Assembly (NCBI RefSeq): GCF_001945395.1
Contig: NZ_MSXV01000020.1
Location: 62,001 to 126,000 of the forward strand
Origin: Pseudomonas sp. PA15(2017)
Lineage (GTDB): Bacteria > Pseudomonadota > Gammaproteobacteria > Pseudomonadales > Pseudomonadaceae
DNA length: 64,000 nucleotides
Reading direction: 5' to 3'
How positions within the stretch are numbered: position 1 is the stretch's first letter; every line of letters starts with the position of its first letter. The notes beneath the pieces are model-generated. The model saw only the letters and a list, made by a program, of their open reading frames with translations. It had not been told where the DNA came from and ran no database searches. Below, piece by piece: positions 39,204 to 48,853 of this stretch. The position numbers and the translations under genes are program-made.

Positions 39204-40565
39204 ATGAAAAACGCGACACCGTCGTTCTATAACCTCGCCTGGCGCTGGCACTTCTATGCCGGGCTGTTCGTCATTCCGTTCATGATCATGCTGTCGCTGA
39301 CCGGCATCATCTACCTGCTCAAACCGCAGCTCGACCGGCTGATGTATGCCGATCTGTTGCAGGTCGAGGCGAGCGGCCAGGCGCTGACCGCTGACGAGAT
39401 GCTCGCCCGCGTACAGGCCGTTTATCCTCAAGGCAGCATCGGCCAGTACCTGCCGCCGGTGGATGCCGACCACAGCGCGCAGTTCGTGGTAAAGCTCGGC
39501 GAGCGCACCCGTAACGTGTTCGTCGACCCCTACGGGGGCGCGATCCTCGGTACCCAGGACGCCCAGAACAACCTGCAGGCCCTGGCCCGCACCGTACACG
39601 CCGACCTGCTGATCGGCACGCCGGGCGATCGGTTGATCGAACTGGCTGCCGGCTGGGGCGTGGTGCTGGTGGTTTCCGGGCTGTACCTGTGGTGGCCGCG
39701 TGGGCGCGGCGCCGGTGTGTTGTGGCCACGGCTGTCGGCCCGTGGCCGCTTGTTCTGGCGTGATCTGCATGCGGTCACCGGCTTCTGGGGCGCCTTGCTG
39801 CTGCTGTTCATGCTGCTCACCGGCATGACCTGGACCGGCTTCTGGGGCAAGCAGTTCGCCAGCGCCTGGAACCATTTTCCGGCTGCCATGTGGGACCAGG
39901 TGCCGACCTCCGACCGCCAGGCCGGTGAGCTCAATCAGAGCCACAAGCAGACGGTGCCCTGGGCACTGGAGAATACCCCGCTGCCCGAATCCGACCCCCA
40001 TGCGGCGCACAACGGCGGGGCCACCCCGGCGTCCACCGCCAACCCGACCTTGGGCCTGCAGCAGGTGGTGGACATCGCCAGCGCACGCGGCGTGTATCCG
40101 GGCTACAGCATCACCTTCCCGACCACGCCGACCGGTGTCTACACCATCGCGGTATTCGCCGATGATCCGCGCAACGACGCCACCCTGCACGTCGATCAAT
40201 ACAGTGGCGCGGTGCTCGCCGACGTGCGTTGGGCCGACTACGGCCTGGCGGCCCGTGCGGTAGAAAGTGGCGTGATGCTGCACATGGGCAAGCTCTATGG
40301 CCTGCCGCATCAACTGTTCATCTTCGCCGTGTGCCTGCTGGTTCTGCTCAGCTCGGTCAGCGGCCTGATCATGTGGTGGAAGCGACGGCCCAGCGGTGGC
40401 CTGGGCGTACCGCCGCTGCGCCATGACCTGCCGCGCTGGAAGGTCGGCGTAGCGATCATGATCGGGCTCGGCGTGCTGTTCCCCCTGGTCGGTGCTTCGC
40501 TGCTGGCGATCTGGGCGCTGGATTATCTGCTGCTGTCGCGCCTCGCCAGCCGGCGCTTGGCCTGA
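39204..40565 (+). CDS. PepSY-associated membrane protein
   Basis: I prefer ATG 39204 (MKNATPSFYNLAWRWHFYAG), giving 453 residues; ATG 39183 is also possible. The protein has about four or five transmembrane segments: an N-terminal helix (FYAGLFVIPFMIMLSLTGII), a pair in the middle and two near the C-terminus. Between them lie PepSY periplasmic domains. Conserved histidines near membrane segments (RWHFYAG, DLHAVTG, MLHMGKLYG) resemble haem or metal ligands of PepSY reductases. A role in copper or iron reduction is inferred from context. Confidence 0.82.
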   Translation: MKNATPSFYNLAWRWHFYAGLFVIPFMIMLSLTGIIYLLKPQLDRLMYADLLQVEASGQALTADEMLARVQAVYPQGSIGQYLPPVDADHSAQFVVKLGERTRNVFVDPYGGAILGTQDAQNNLQALARTVHADLLIGTPGDRLIELAAGWGVVLVVSGLYLWWPRGRGAGVLWPRLSARGRLFWRDLHAVTGFWGALLLLFMLLTGMTWTGFWGKQFASAWNHFPAAMWDQVPTSDRQAGELNQSHKQTVPWALENTPLPESDPHAAHNGGATPASTANPTLGLQQVVDIASARGVYPGYSITFPTTPTGVYTIAVFADDPRNDATLHVDQYSGAVLADVRWADYGLAARAVESGVMLHMGKLYGLPHQLFIFAVCLLVLLSSVSGLIMWWKRRPSGGLGVPPLRHDLPRWKVGVAIMIGLGVLFPLVGASLLAIWALDYLLLSRLASRRLA

Positions 40566-40621
40566 CCCAACCGGCGGCTGCCCGTGGCGGCCACCCCGAA
40601 TTCTATTGAAGGAGAAGCACC

Positions 40622-41101
40622 ATGACGCTGAACAAACTCGCTCTGACCGTTGCACTGCTCGCCACCAGCCTGCTGGCCAACGCGCATCAGTACGACGTCG
40701 GCCAACTGCACATCGACCACCCCTGGTCGCGTGAAATGCCGCCGGTGGCGCCGACCGCCGCCGCCTATTTCGTTGTGCACAACAAGGGCGATGCCGATGA
40801 CCGCCTGCTCACCGTCCAGACACCCGTCGCCGGCAAGGCGGAAATTCACGAGCACGCCCACGTGGGTGGCATGATGAAGATGCAACAGGTGCAGACCGTG
40901 GTGATTCCTGCCGGTGGCGAAGTGAAGTTTGCGCCCATGGGTTATCACGTGATGCTGTTCAACCTGAAGCAGCAGGCCCAGGCTGGTGACCGTTTTCCGC
41001 TGACCCTGACCTTCGAGAAGGCCGGGCCGGTGACGGTCGAGGTGGCGGTGCAGAAGGATGAGCCGGCGGCGGAAGGTGGGCATGAGCATAAGGGGCATTG
41101 A
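40622..41101 (+). CDS. Periplasmic copper chaperone PCu(A)C
   Basis: The 159-residue protein has a signal peptide ending ANA (residue 21) and a PCu(A)C cupredoxin-like domain. Copper ligands are in the HVGGMMKMQQ region and MGYHVML (His-x-Met). The C-terminal tail GGHEHKGH is histidine-rich. Such chaperones carry Cu(I) to cytochrome oxidase or protect against copper. A strong AAGGAGAAGCACC precedes ATG 40622, 56 bases after the PepSY gene. Confidence 0.9.
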   Translation: MTLNKLALTVALLATSLLANAHQYDVGQLHIDHPWSREMPPVAPTAAAYFVVHNKGDADDRLLTVQTPVAGKAEIHEHAHVGGMMKMQQVQTVVIPAGGEVKFAPMGYHVMLFNLKQQAQAGDRFPLTLTFEKAGPVTVEVAVQKDEPAAEGGHEHKGH

Positions 41102-41115
41102 TGAAAGCCTGCCCC

Positions 41116-41360
41116 GTAGCCTGCGGTTGAGCGCCGCGATACCCAGGGTCTGTTCCCGTTTCACGCATGGCCGCGCCGGAGTCAATTTTTGCGCGAGGCA
41201 AGGGCCGCGCCCGCTCCAGGCGGGCTTGCGGCATTTCCCTCATCCATGTGGGGCACACAGATGCGAGGTTTGGCGGGCCAAATGAGCCATCGAGTAACGC
41301 CGCATCGCGCTGAAACGGGAACAGACCCCAGGGATTGGCTGCCCGGGTATCGTTGCGCTA
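41116..41360. repeat. Palindromic repeat element between PCu(A)C gene and add
   Basis: Perfect 18-base inverted repeats GGGTCTGTTCCCGTTTCA (41146-41163) and TGAAACGGGAACAGACCC (41311-41328) enclose about 150 bases. GTAGCC...GATACCC units lie just outside on both sides (41116-41148 and, inverted, about 41341-41360). I see no gene inside. Confidence 0.7.
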
Positions 41361-41368
41361 CCGGTGTT

Positions 41369-42367
<999 letters not shown>

Positions 42368-42472
42368 TCAACCGTGCGGCATCCGAGAGCATCAACGGTA
42401 AGTGACTGGAATTATTTACAGGATGTTGCAGTCGGAGCAGGATCGCTCTCAACGCCCGGAAAGGAATCACCC

Positions 42473-43567
42473 ATGCTGAATGCCATCAAGCAGGAGTACT
42501 GGCTGCTGCTGGCCGTGCTCGCCGCTCTCGTCGCCCTGCCGATGGAGCATGCGCTACTCGGCCATGGCCAGGCCATCGCGTTGGCTGGTGCCGTGGCGCT
42601 GATCGCCGCCATCGTCTGCGCATCGCTGCGCGTCGCCCACCATGCCGAGCAACTGGCCGAGCGGGTCGGCGACCCCTACGGCACCATGATCCTCACCCTG
42701 TCGGCGGTGCTGGTCGAGGTGGTGATCCTGGCGATCATGATGAGTAACCAGGCGTCACCTACGCTGGTGCGCGATACCATCTACTCGGCGGTGATGCTCG
42801 ACATCAACGGCATCCTCGGCCTCGCCGCACTGATGGGCGGTATCAAACATGGCGAGCAGCCCTACAACGATGACTCGGCGCGTAGCTACAGCGTGATGAT
42901 CCTCACGGCCATGGGCATTTCCATGGTGGTGCCGGAGTTCATTCCCGAGTCGGACTGGAAGGCGTATTCGATGTTCACCATCGGCGCCATGCTGGTGCTC
43001 TACGCGGTATTCCTGCGCATGCAGGTCGGCCCGCACAGTTACTTCTTCAGCTACAGCTACCCGGAGAAGAAGCACCGTGGCGGTGAAGGGCACGGCACCG
43101 ACGAGTCTCAGGTCAACGTGGCCTGGTCGATCGGCGTGCTGGTATTCGGGGTGATCGTCATTGGCATGCTTGCCGAGGTGATGTCCCTGGCACTGGACGT
43201 CGGCCTGGAAGGTAGCGGCGCGCCGCCGGTGCTGACCGCCATCGTGGTGGCCGGCATTTCCGCCGCGCCGGAGATTCTCACCGCCCTGCGGGCGGCACTG
43301 GCCAACCGCATGCAGTCGGTGGTCAACATTGCCCTGGGTGCGTCGCTGTCGACGGTGATTCTCACCGTGCCGGTGATGGAAGCCATGGCGCTGTACAGCG
43401 GTCAGCCGTTCCAGATGGCCATGACCCCGGTGCAGACGGTGATGGTGTTCATCACCCTGATCGTCTGCGCCATCAACCTCAACGACGGTGAAACCAATGC
43501 CATCGAGGGCATGACTCACTTCGTGCTGTTTGCCACGTTCATCATGTTGGCGATGCTGGGGCTTTAG
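42473..43567 (+). CDS. Calcium/proton antiporter (CaCA family)
   Basis: ATG 42473 is preceded by AAGGAA and gives 364 residues. The protein has about ten or eleven membrane helices and the two alpha-repeat signatures of cation/Ca2+ exchangers: one in YGTMILTLSAVLVEVVIL, the second in GISAAPEILTALRAALANR. A histidine-rich acidic loop (EKKHRGGEGHGTDES) lies between the halves. It resembles ChaA, a calcium/sodium-proton antiporter. Substrate specificity is not proven. Confidence 0.88.
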   Translation: MLNAIKQEYWLLLAVLAALVALPMEHALLGHGQAIALAGAVALIAAIVCASLRVAHHAEQLAERVGDPYGTMILTLSAVLVEVVILAIMMSNQASPTLVRDTIYSAVMLDINGILGLAALMGGIKHGEQPYNDDSARSYSVMILTAMGISMVVPEFIPESDWKAYSMFTIGAMLVLYAVFLRMQVGPHSYFFSYSYPEKKHRGGEGHGTDESQVNVAWSIGVLVFGVIVIGMLAEVMSLALDVGLEGSGAPPVLTAIVVAGISAAPEILTALRAALANRMQSVVNIALGASLSTVILTVPVMEAMALYSGQPFQMAMTPVQTVMVFITLIVCAINLNDGETNAIEGMTHFVLFATFIMLAMLGL

Positions 43568-43614
43568 GTCGGCGTCATTACCGAGGTATCGATGAGCTGC
43601 GCCTACGCGGCCCG

Positions 43615-43672
43615 GCCCATCCTACGGCATTGAGGCTAACACCGCCTTCAGTGGGAGCACCGAAGGATGGGC
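43615..43672. repeat. Inverted repeat between convergent antiporter and SDR genes
   Basis: GCCCATCCT (43615-43623) and AGGATGGGC (43664-43672) form a nine-base pair separated by 40 bases. The SDR gene ends at 43697. It may act as a transcription-ending structure or be a REP relic. Confidence 0.4.
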
Positions 43673-43696
43673 GCCCCGCCCATCAACTCAAAGCGC

Positions 43697-44383
43697 TTAC
43701 CAGGCGATCTTCTGGCCCTGGTAGTCAACGAAGTGGTGGCCACCCTGGCCGGCGAAGCGCTCGACCTGGGCGATCAGCCCGCGGCAACTGTCGGCGACTT
43801 CGACCATGGCGTTTTCGCCGCCCATGTCGGTCTTCACCCAGCCTGGATGCAGCGACAGCACGGTCGGGCGCGGCTCGGGCAATTCACAGACGAAGCTGTT
43901 GGTCAGCGAGTTGAGGGCGGCCTTGCTGGCCTTGTACAGGGCCAGGTTGTTGCCTTCCGGGTTGGCTACGCTGCCCAGCCCCGAGCTCATGAACGCCAGC
44001 ACGCCGGTCTGCGGGCGCAGTTGGCCGACCAGGCGCGTGGCCAGGCGGATCGGTGCCGTGACGTTGGTCATGAACAGCTGGCCGAGCTCCTCGGTTGTGG
44101 CCTGAGCAGGCGATTGGTGGCCAGGCCCCAGAACGCCGGCGTTGACGAACAGCAGGTCGAAGACCTGACCCTGCACGCGTTGCGCCAGGGCATCCAGCGC
44201 AGCGCCGTCATCGATATCCAGTGATTCGATCTGCACACCGCTTAGCGCCTGCAGTTCGGTGGCGCACGCCGGGCTGCGCACGGTGGCGGTCACCTGCCAG
44301 CCATCGGCGTGTAGCTGGCGTACCAGGCCCAGGCCGATGCCGCGCGAGGCGCCGATGATCAAGGCAGTTTTGTTCGAGGACAT
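43697..44383 (-). CDS. Short-chain dehydrogenase/reductase
   Basis: The 228-residue protein has the cofactor motif GASRGIGLGL near the N-terminus and the catalytic YKASK (Tyr and Lys), with the catalytic serine in the preceding strand (FMSSGLGS). It is a classical SDR with NADP or NAD. The substrate is unknown. It ends just after the inverted repeat and is convergent with the antiporter gene. Confidence 0.9.
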   Translation of the reverse strand: MSSNKTALIIGASRGIGLGLVRQLHADGWQVTATVRSPACATELQALSGVQIESLDIDDGAALDALAQRVQGQVFDLLFVNAGVLGPGHQSPAQATTEELGQLFMTNVTAPIRLATRLVGQLRPQTGVLAFMSSGLGSVANPEGNNLALYKASKAALNSLTNSFVCELPEPRPTVLSLHPGWVKTDMGGENAMVEVADSCRGLIAQVERFAGQGGHHFVDYQGQKIAW

Positions 44384-44580
44384 GACGAAGCTCCGCTAAT
44401 TGGCAAGGCCCATCAGCTTAGCAAGAGCGCGCAACTGTTACCTCGAGTTACTACATATTCACTGACAAAACATGGGCTTAGCGACGCCGACCATAAAGGT
44501 TCGTGAAAGGTTGGCTTTCTAGAGTCCGCGCCTGCTGTCGTGCGAGTGGCGACTGAACAAGAAAAAGAGGAGAAATCGGT

Positions 44581-45894
44581 TTGTTGACCCTGATTGGCCT
44601 GTTGACCATCGTTTGCCTGGTGGCCCTATTGCTCAGCGGGCGCATGTCGCCCGTACTGCCCCTGATCATGGTGCCGCTGCTGGGCGCCTTCTGCGCCGGT
44701 TTCGGCCCGGCGGAAATCTCAGTGTTCTTCAACGATGGGGTCAGCCGGGTCATCAGCATCGCCACCATGTTCATCTTCGCCATCACTTTCTTCGGCGTGA
44801 TGCAGGACACCGGGTTGTTCCGGCCCATCATCGGCTTCATGGTGCGGCTGACCCGCGGCAACGTGATCGCCGTGGCGGTGGCTACCGCGATCATCGGCAT
44901 GCTCGCTCACCTGGACGGCGCCGGTGCGACCACCTTTCTGCTGACCATCCCGGCCCTGCTACCGCTCTACAAGCAGTTGCGCATGAGCCCGTATCTGATG
45001 CTGATGCTACTGGCCATCGGTGCTGGCATTCTCAACATGGTGCCCTGGGCCGGTCCGCTCGGCCGTTCGGCCGCGGTAACGGGCATCGATGTCACCGCAC
45101 TGTGGCGACCGCTGATCGCCGTACAGGGTGTCGGCGTGGTGTTACTGGTGGCGATGGCGGCCTTGTTGGGCTGGCGTGAGCAGCGCCGCATCGCGCGCAC
45201 TGGTGGCACCGTGACCGAGGGCGGCGAGAGCGATCATAGCGGCAACCCGGGCGAGCTCAGCGACGAGGAGCGGGCGCTCGAACGGCCCGGGCGCATGTGG
45301 ATCAATGCCGGCCTGTTCCTGGCGGTACTGGTCTCGCTGTTCACGGGCATATTGCCGGCGGGTTATGTGTTCATGATCGGCCTGAGCCTGGCCATGCTGA
45401 TCAACTACCCGGATGGCAAACTGCAGATGAAGCGTCTAGCTGTACATTCGCCGGCAGCACTGAGCATGGGCATGATCATCCTGGCCGCCGGCTCGATGCT
45501 CGGCATTCTCGCCGGCACCGGAATGCTGACGTCCATCGCCCAGGATCTGGTCAAGGTGCTGCCCGAGCCAATGGTCGGCCAACTGCACATCATTCTGGGC
45601 TTCTTCGGTCTGCCGATGGAGTTTCTGTTGAGCACCGATGCGTACTACTTCGGCTTGCTGCCGGTGGTGCTGGAAGTGGTCGAAAGTCACGGCGTGGAGG
45701 CGGCCAGCGTGGTCTACGCGCTGATGATCGGCAACATCATCGGCACCTTCATCAGCCCGTTCTCGCCGGCCCTGTGGCTGGCGCTGGGCTTGGCTCGCCT
45801 GGAGATGGGCCAGCACATCCGCTACTCGTTCTGGTGGATGTGGGTGTTTTCGCTGCTGATGCTCGGCGCCGCTGCACTGCTGGGCCTGTTCTGA
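44581..45894 (+). CDS. CitMHS-family citrate/proton symporter-like transporter
   Basis: The 437-residue protein begins with TTG at 44581 (MLTLIGLLTIVCLVALLL) and has GAGGAG upstream. It has about eleven or twelve membrane helices and the family segments MLAHLDGAGATTFLLTIPA and MEFLLSTDAYYFGLLP. CitMHS carriers take up metal-citrate complexes with protons. A soluble hinge (residues about 200-230) is rich in Glu, Gly and Ser. The substrate is inferred. A strong terminator follows. Confidence 0.85.
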   Translation: MLTLIGLLTIVCLVALLLSGRMSPVLPLIMVPLLGAFCAGFGPAEISVFFNDGVSRVISIATMFIFAITFFGVMQDTGLFRPIIGFMVRLTRGNVIAVAVATAIIGMLAHLDGAGATTFLLTIPALLPLYKQLRMSPYLMLMLLAIGAGILNMVPWAGPLGRSAAVTGIDVTALWRPLIAVQGVGVVLLVAMAALLGWREQRRIARTGGTVTEGGESDHSGNPGELSDEERALERPGRMWINAGLFLAVLVSLFTGILPAGYVFMIGLSLAMLINYPDGKLQMKRLAVHSPAALSMGMIILAAGSMLGILAGTGMLTSIAQDLVKVLPEPMVGQLHIILGFFGLPMEFLLSTDAYYFGLLPVVLEVVESHGVEAASVVYALMIGNIIGTFISPFSPALWLALGLARLEMGQHIRYSFWWMWVFSLLMLGAAALLGLF

Positions 45895-45897
45895 CTG

Positions 45898-45927
45898 CAA
45901 AGGGCGCCGTGCCTGCGGCGCTTTTTT
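45898..45927 (+). terminator. Intrinsic terminator after the CitMHS gene
   Basis: GCGCCG (45904-45909) and CGGCGC (45916-45921) form a perfect stem with a six-base loop, followed by TTTTTT. It is convergent with the next gene, which ends at 45932. Confidence 0.82.
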
Positions 45928-45931
45928 CTGG

Positions 45932-46573
45932 TTAGCGCCCCAGGCGCCTTAGCTCATCGGATTCGACGACACGCAGCCCTTCGCCTTCTTCCAGCGCCAG
46001 GCGCCACAGCGCGCGCGCCAGGGCTGTCACCTCGATGGCGCGGTGCTTGCCCGGCAGCCAGCGCAGGAAAGGCGCGGCCAGCCGCTCACCGAGACGAAAC
46101 TCGGTGCGTGGGCCGAGCAGAAGGGATGGGCGGGCAATCGTCAGTTGCGGCCAACCCTGGGCCTTGAGCGCTTCTTCGGTCTGCCCCTTGGTGCGGTTGT
46201 AGAACACCGAAGACTTCGCGTCGGCGCCGATGGCACTGACCACCAGCAGGTGGCGCGCGCCCAGCTCTCGGGCACGCGCGGCGAAGGCCAGCACCAGATC
46301 GTGATCGACGGCGCGAAAGGCGTCCTGAGAGCCAGCCTGTTTGATGGTACTGCCCAGGCAGCAGAAGGCGGTATGTATCGGGCCGTCGAGCGCGGGCAGC
46401 AGGTCGAGCAACTCGCCAACCGGATTTTCCAGATGAGGGTGTTCGGCCAGCGGCTTGCGACTCGGGGCCAGCACGCGCTCGACGGTGGGTTCGTTGAGCA
46501 GGCGATCCAGCAGGTGTTCGCCGGTCATGCCCGAGGCGCCTGCCAGAAGAATGTGCTGGGGAGTCAAATACAT
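45932..46573 (-). CDS. NAD(P)-binding Rossmann protein (atypical SDR)
   Basis: I start at 46573 ([20 protein letters not shown]), preceded by GAGGA; eight more residues are possible upstream. The product has 213 residues. GASGMTG is the dinucleotide motif and YNRTK the catalytic Tyr-Lys pair. Relatives include HTATIP2/YbjT-like proteins with redox or protein-binding roles. Function cannot be assigned. Confidence 0.85.
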   Translation of the reverse strand: MYLTPQHILLAGASGMTGEHLLDRLLNEPTVERVLAPSRKPLAEHPHLENPVGELLDLLPALDGPIHTAFCCLGSTIKQAGSQDAFRAVDHDLVLAFAARARELGARHLLVVSAIGADAKSSVFYNRTKGQTEEALKAQGWPQLTIARPSLLLGPRTEFRLGERLAAPFLRWLPGKHRAIEVTALARALWRLALEEGEGLRVVESDELRRLGR

Positions 46574-46631
46574 GGTCGATCCTCGACTGCTATTCACTGT
46601 GAAGTTTAGAGGGCAATCGCCGATTTATCGT

Positions 46632-48311
46632 TCAAGGCGCTTCGCTGCGTGCCTGACGCAGCGTACTCCAGCGCTGGAGCACTGCGGCAGGCGCCCAGAT
46701 CTGCGGTTCGGACGCCTCGAAGCCATCGGCTTGCTCGCGCTCGGCCACCGCCGCACGGGCCAGCTCGAAGGCCTCTTGCAGGTCATCGGTCTGCTGCAGT
46801 GCTTCGGCGAACAGGGCGCGGCCGAAGTAGGTGAAATCGGCCTCTTCGGAGCAGCCGAATGACACCCGGTCGGCGCGCGCGGCGGTCATCAGCAGGGTTT
46901 TGTCGTCTTTCAAGACGGGAATGAACCCGCCGGAATAGCAGGCGGAAATCACCACCACCTTGTCGCGCTCGGCCAGTGGTTCGAGCAGGCTGGCCAACTC
47001 GTCGGCGGGCAGGTCGGCGAGTTGCAGGCGCGGCTGGTCCAGGTTCAGCTCGTGAGTGCGCGAGCCGTGGCTGGTCAGGTAGATGAACACCAGGTCTTCC
47101 GGCCCCGTGCGTTCGGCGAGGGCCTTTACCGCACGACGCAGATTCTCGCGGGTGGCCAGGGGGCGGTCGGCCAGGTGGTCGCGATGGTTGGCCAGGGTGA
47201 TGCGCCCGTGGGCTGCGAAGCGCTCGGCCAGCAGGTCTGCCACGTAGTCTGCTTCGCGCAGGAACACGCTCTGCTTGCCGTCCCCGGCCAGGGTCAGGGC
47301 ATAGAGTTCGCCGCGTGGTGTCGAGGTTGGCAGCGCGGCAATCGCCTGGTCGAGCAAGTCGCCTTGTTTAAGCAGGCCGATTTCCAGCGGATCGGGCAAC
47401 GCCTGGCCGTTTTCGTCGCGTACCCGCAAGCCGCGGCGCCAGGTGCCTTGCTGCCGGGTGCCGTCGGCGCTGATCAGCGTGCCCTGGCCGTTGAACTGGC
47501 CATTGGCGAACTGGCCGTCGTAGCGACCGCCGTCGGCTTGCTGCAGGTGGCCTTCGCCCTGATAGCGCCAGTCGCGAAACTGCCCCGTATAGCGGCTACC
47601 ATCGGTGCCGCGGTATTCGCCTTTGCCGTTGAGCGCACCCTCGCTGAAGGTGCCGTTCCAGGCATCGCCGGCGGCGCTCTGGTAGCGGCCCTTGCCATGG
47701 AACAGGCTGTCCTTCAGCTCGCCGTCATAGCTGTCGCCGTCACTGCCGCGGTAGCTGCCGGCGCCCTTGAGCTGACCCCCGACGAAGTGCCCGGAAAGCT
47801 GATTGCCGAGCTGGTCCTCGCGCATACCCTGGCCGTCTGGCAAGCCCCGGGCGAAGACGCCCTGGAAACGGCTGCCGTCAGCCTGTTCGAGGATGCCGAA
47901 GCCATGGAAGCGGCCCGCGCGGAACTGCCCGCGATAGGTTTGCCCGGTTTCTTCCAGCACGCCTTCGCCGCTGAAGCGGCCCTGGCGGAAGCCGCCACTG
48001 TAGCGGCTGCCATCGGCTTTGCTCAGCGTGCCCTGGCCGTCGTATCGGCCGGCGGCGAACGCGCCTTGGTAACGCTCGCCGTCGCTGCTCTGCCACTCCC
48101 CGGCGCCGTGGCGTTGGCCATCGACGAAATGGCCGACATAACGGCTGCCATCGGGATAGTCCAGGCGGCCCTCGCCCTGCAGCAGACCTTCGACCACTTC
48201 GCCGTGGTAGCGCGAACCGTCGGGCAGGATGGCGTCGGGGGGAAGCAGTTGAGTGCTCGGGCCGCAGGCCGTGAGGGCGAGGGTCAGGGCCAAAGGCGCG
48301 AGGCGAAACAT
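46632..48311 (-). CDS. MORN-repeat lipoprotein with a C13 caspase-like domain
   Basis: ATG 48311 gives 559 residues with lipobox LTAC (Cys16). Residues about 31-283 are eleven MORN repeats of about 23 residues, followed by a partial one; repeats often begin DGSRY and end GxGxL. Residues about 310-510 are a peptidase C13-like domain with a His-Cys dyad, His415 in YLTSHGSR and Cys458 in VVISACYSGGF. The predicted protein is an envelope lipoprotein with a protease-like head. Neighbours are an NAD(P)-binding gene and the divergent lrgAB pair. Substrate and role are unknown. Confidence 0.85.
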   Translation of the reverse strand: MFRLAPLALTLALTACGPSTQLLPPDAILPDGSRYHGEVVEGLLQGEGRLDYPDGSRYVGHFVDGQRHGAGEWQSSDGERYQGAFAAGRYDGQGTLSKADGSRYSGGFRQGRFSGEGVLEETGQTYRGQFRAGRFHGFGILEQADGSRFQGVFARGLPDGQGMREDQLGNQLSGHFVGGQLKGAGSYRGSDGDSYDGELKDSLFHGKGRYQSAAGDAWNGTFSEGALNGKGEYRGTDGSRYTGQFRDWRYQGEGHLQQADGGRYDGQFANGQFNGQGTLISADGTRQQGTWRRGLRVRDENGQALPDPLEIGLLKQGDLLDQAIAALPTSTPRGELYALTLAGDGKQSVFLREADYVADLLAERFAAHGRITLANHRDHLADRPLATRENLRRAVKALAERTGPEDLVFIYLTSHGSRTHELNLDQPRLQLADLPADELASLLEPLAERDKVVVISACYSGGFIPVLKDDKTLLMTAARADRVSFGCSEEADFTYFGRALFAEALQQTDDLQEAFELARAAVAEREQADGFEASEPQIWAPAAVLQRWSTLRQARSEAP

Positions 48312-48413
48312 GCAGTACGTCCCTGTCGGATAAGCGGTGCCGGCAGTATGCCGCAAACTGCCTGGCGGCGCGCTGCCAGGCTGATCAGGCCGCTGGAGAG
48401 GGATCGGCCCCTG

Positions 48414-48448
48414 TTAAGCGGCCCGCATTCGCGGCCTATAATGGCCGC
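48414..48448 (+). promoter_or_regulatory. Possible lrgAB promoter with a palindrome around the -10
   Basis: TATAAT (48437-48442) lies within the perfect inverted repeat GCGGCC-TATAAT-GGCCGC (48431-48448). A weak -35 (TTAAGC, 48414-48419) is 17 bases upstream. The lrgA start is 49 bases downstream of the -10. Assigned by sequence only. Confidence 0.45.
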
Positions 48449-48490
48449 CTTGTTGACGGGCCGCGCCCGTCGAGTTCGCGGGGGACAATC

Positions 48491-48853
48491 ATGCTGCTTC
48501 GTGGCCTGTTCTGGCTGGTGTTGTGCCAATTGCTCGGCACGGCGATCAATGCGCTGTTTCTGCCGATGCTGCCGGGGCCGATTCTCGGCATGCTGCTGTT
48601 GGTGGTGTTCCTGCTTTGTCGGGGGCAGGTCGACGAGCCTATCCAGCAGGCGGCCAGCGGCCTGCTCAAATACCTGCCGTTGCTGCTGGTGCCGCCAGCG
48701 GTGGGGGTGATGGCGTATGCTGAAGCCATCGCCGCCGACTTCTGGGCGGTGATCGGTGCGCTGGTGCTGTCGCTGATTCTGTCCCTGGCATTCGCCGGCT
48801 GGATGATGCAAAAGCTGATCGAGCGCCAGGCGCGCCGTCGGGAGCAGCCATGA
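48491..48853 (+). CDS. lrgA: Holin-like protein LrgA/CidA
   Basis: The 120-residue protein has four hydrophobic helices and the LrgA/CidA motif LPGPILGMLLLVVFLL. CidA/LrgA proteins are holin-like and, with their partner, affect murein hydrolase activity and lysis; a small-molecule transport role is also proposed. The ATG of the partner gene overlaps its stop (ATGA). lrgA versus cidA cannot be settled from sequence. Confidence 0.87.
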   Translation: MLLRGLFWLVLCQLLGTAINALFLPMLPGPILGMLLLVVFLLCRGQVDEPIQQAASGLLKYLPLLLVPPAVGVMAYAEAIAADFWAVIGALVLSLILSLAFAGWMMQKLIERQARRREQP

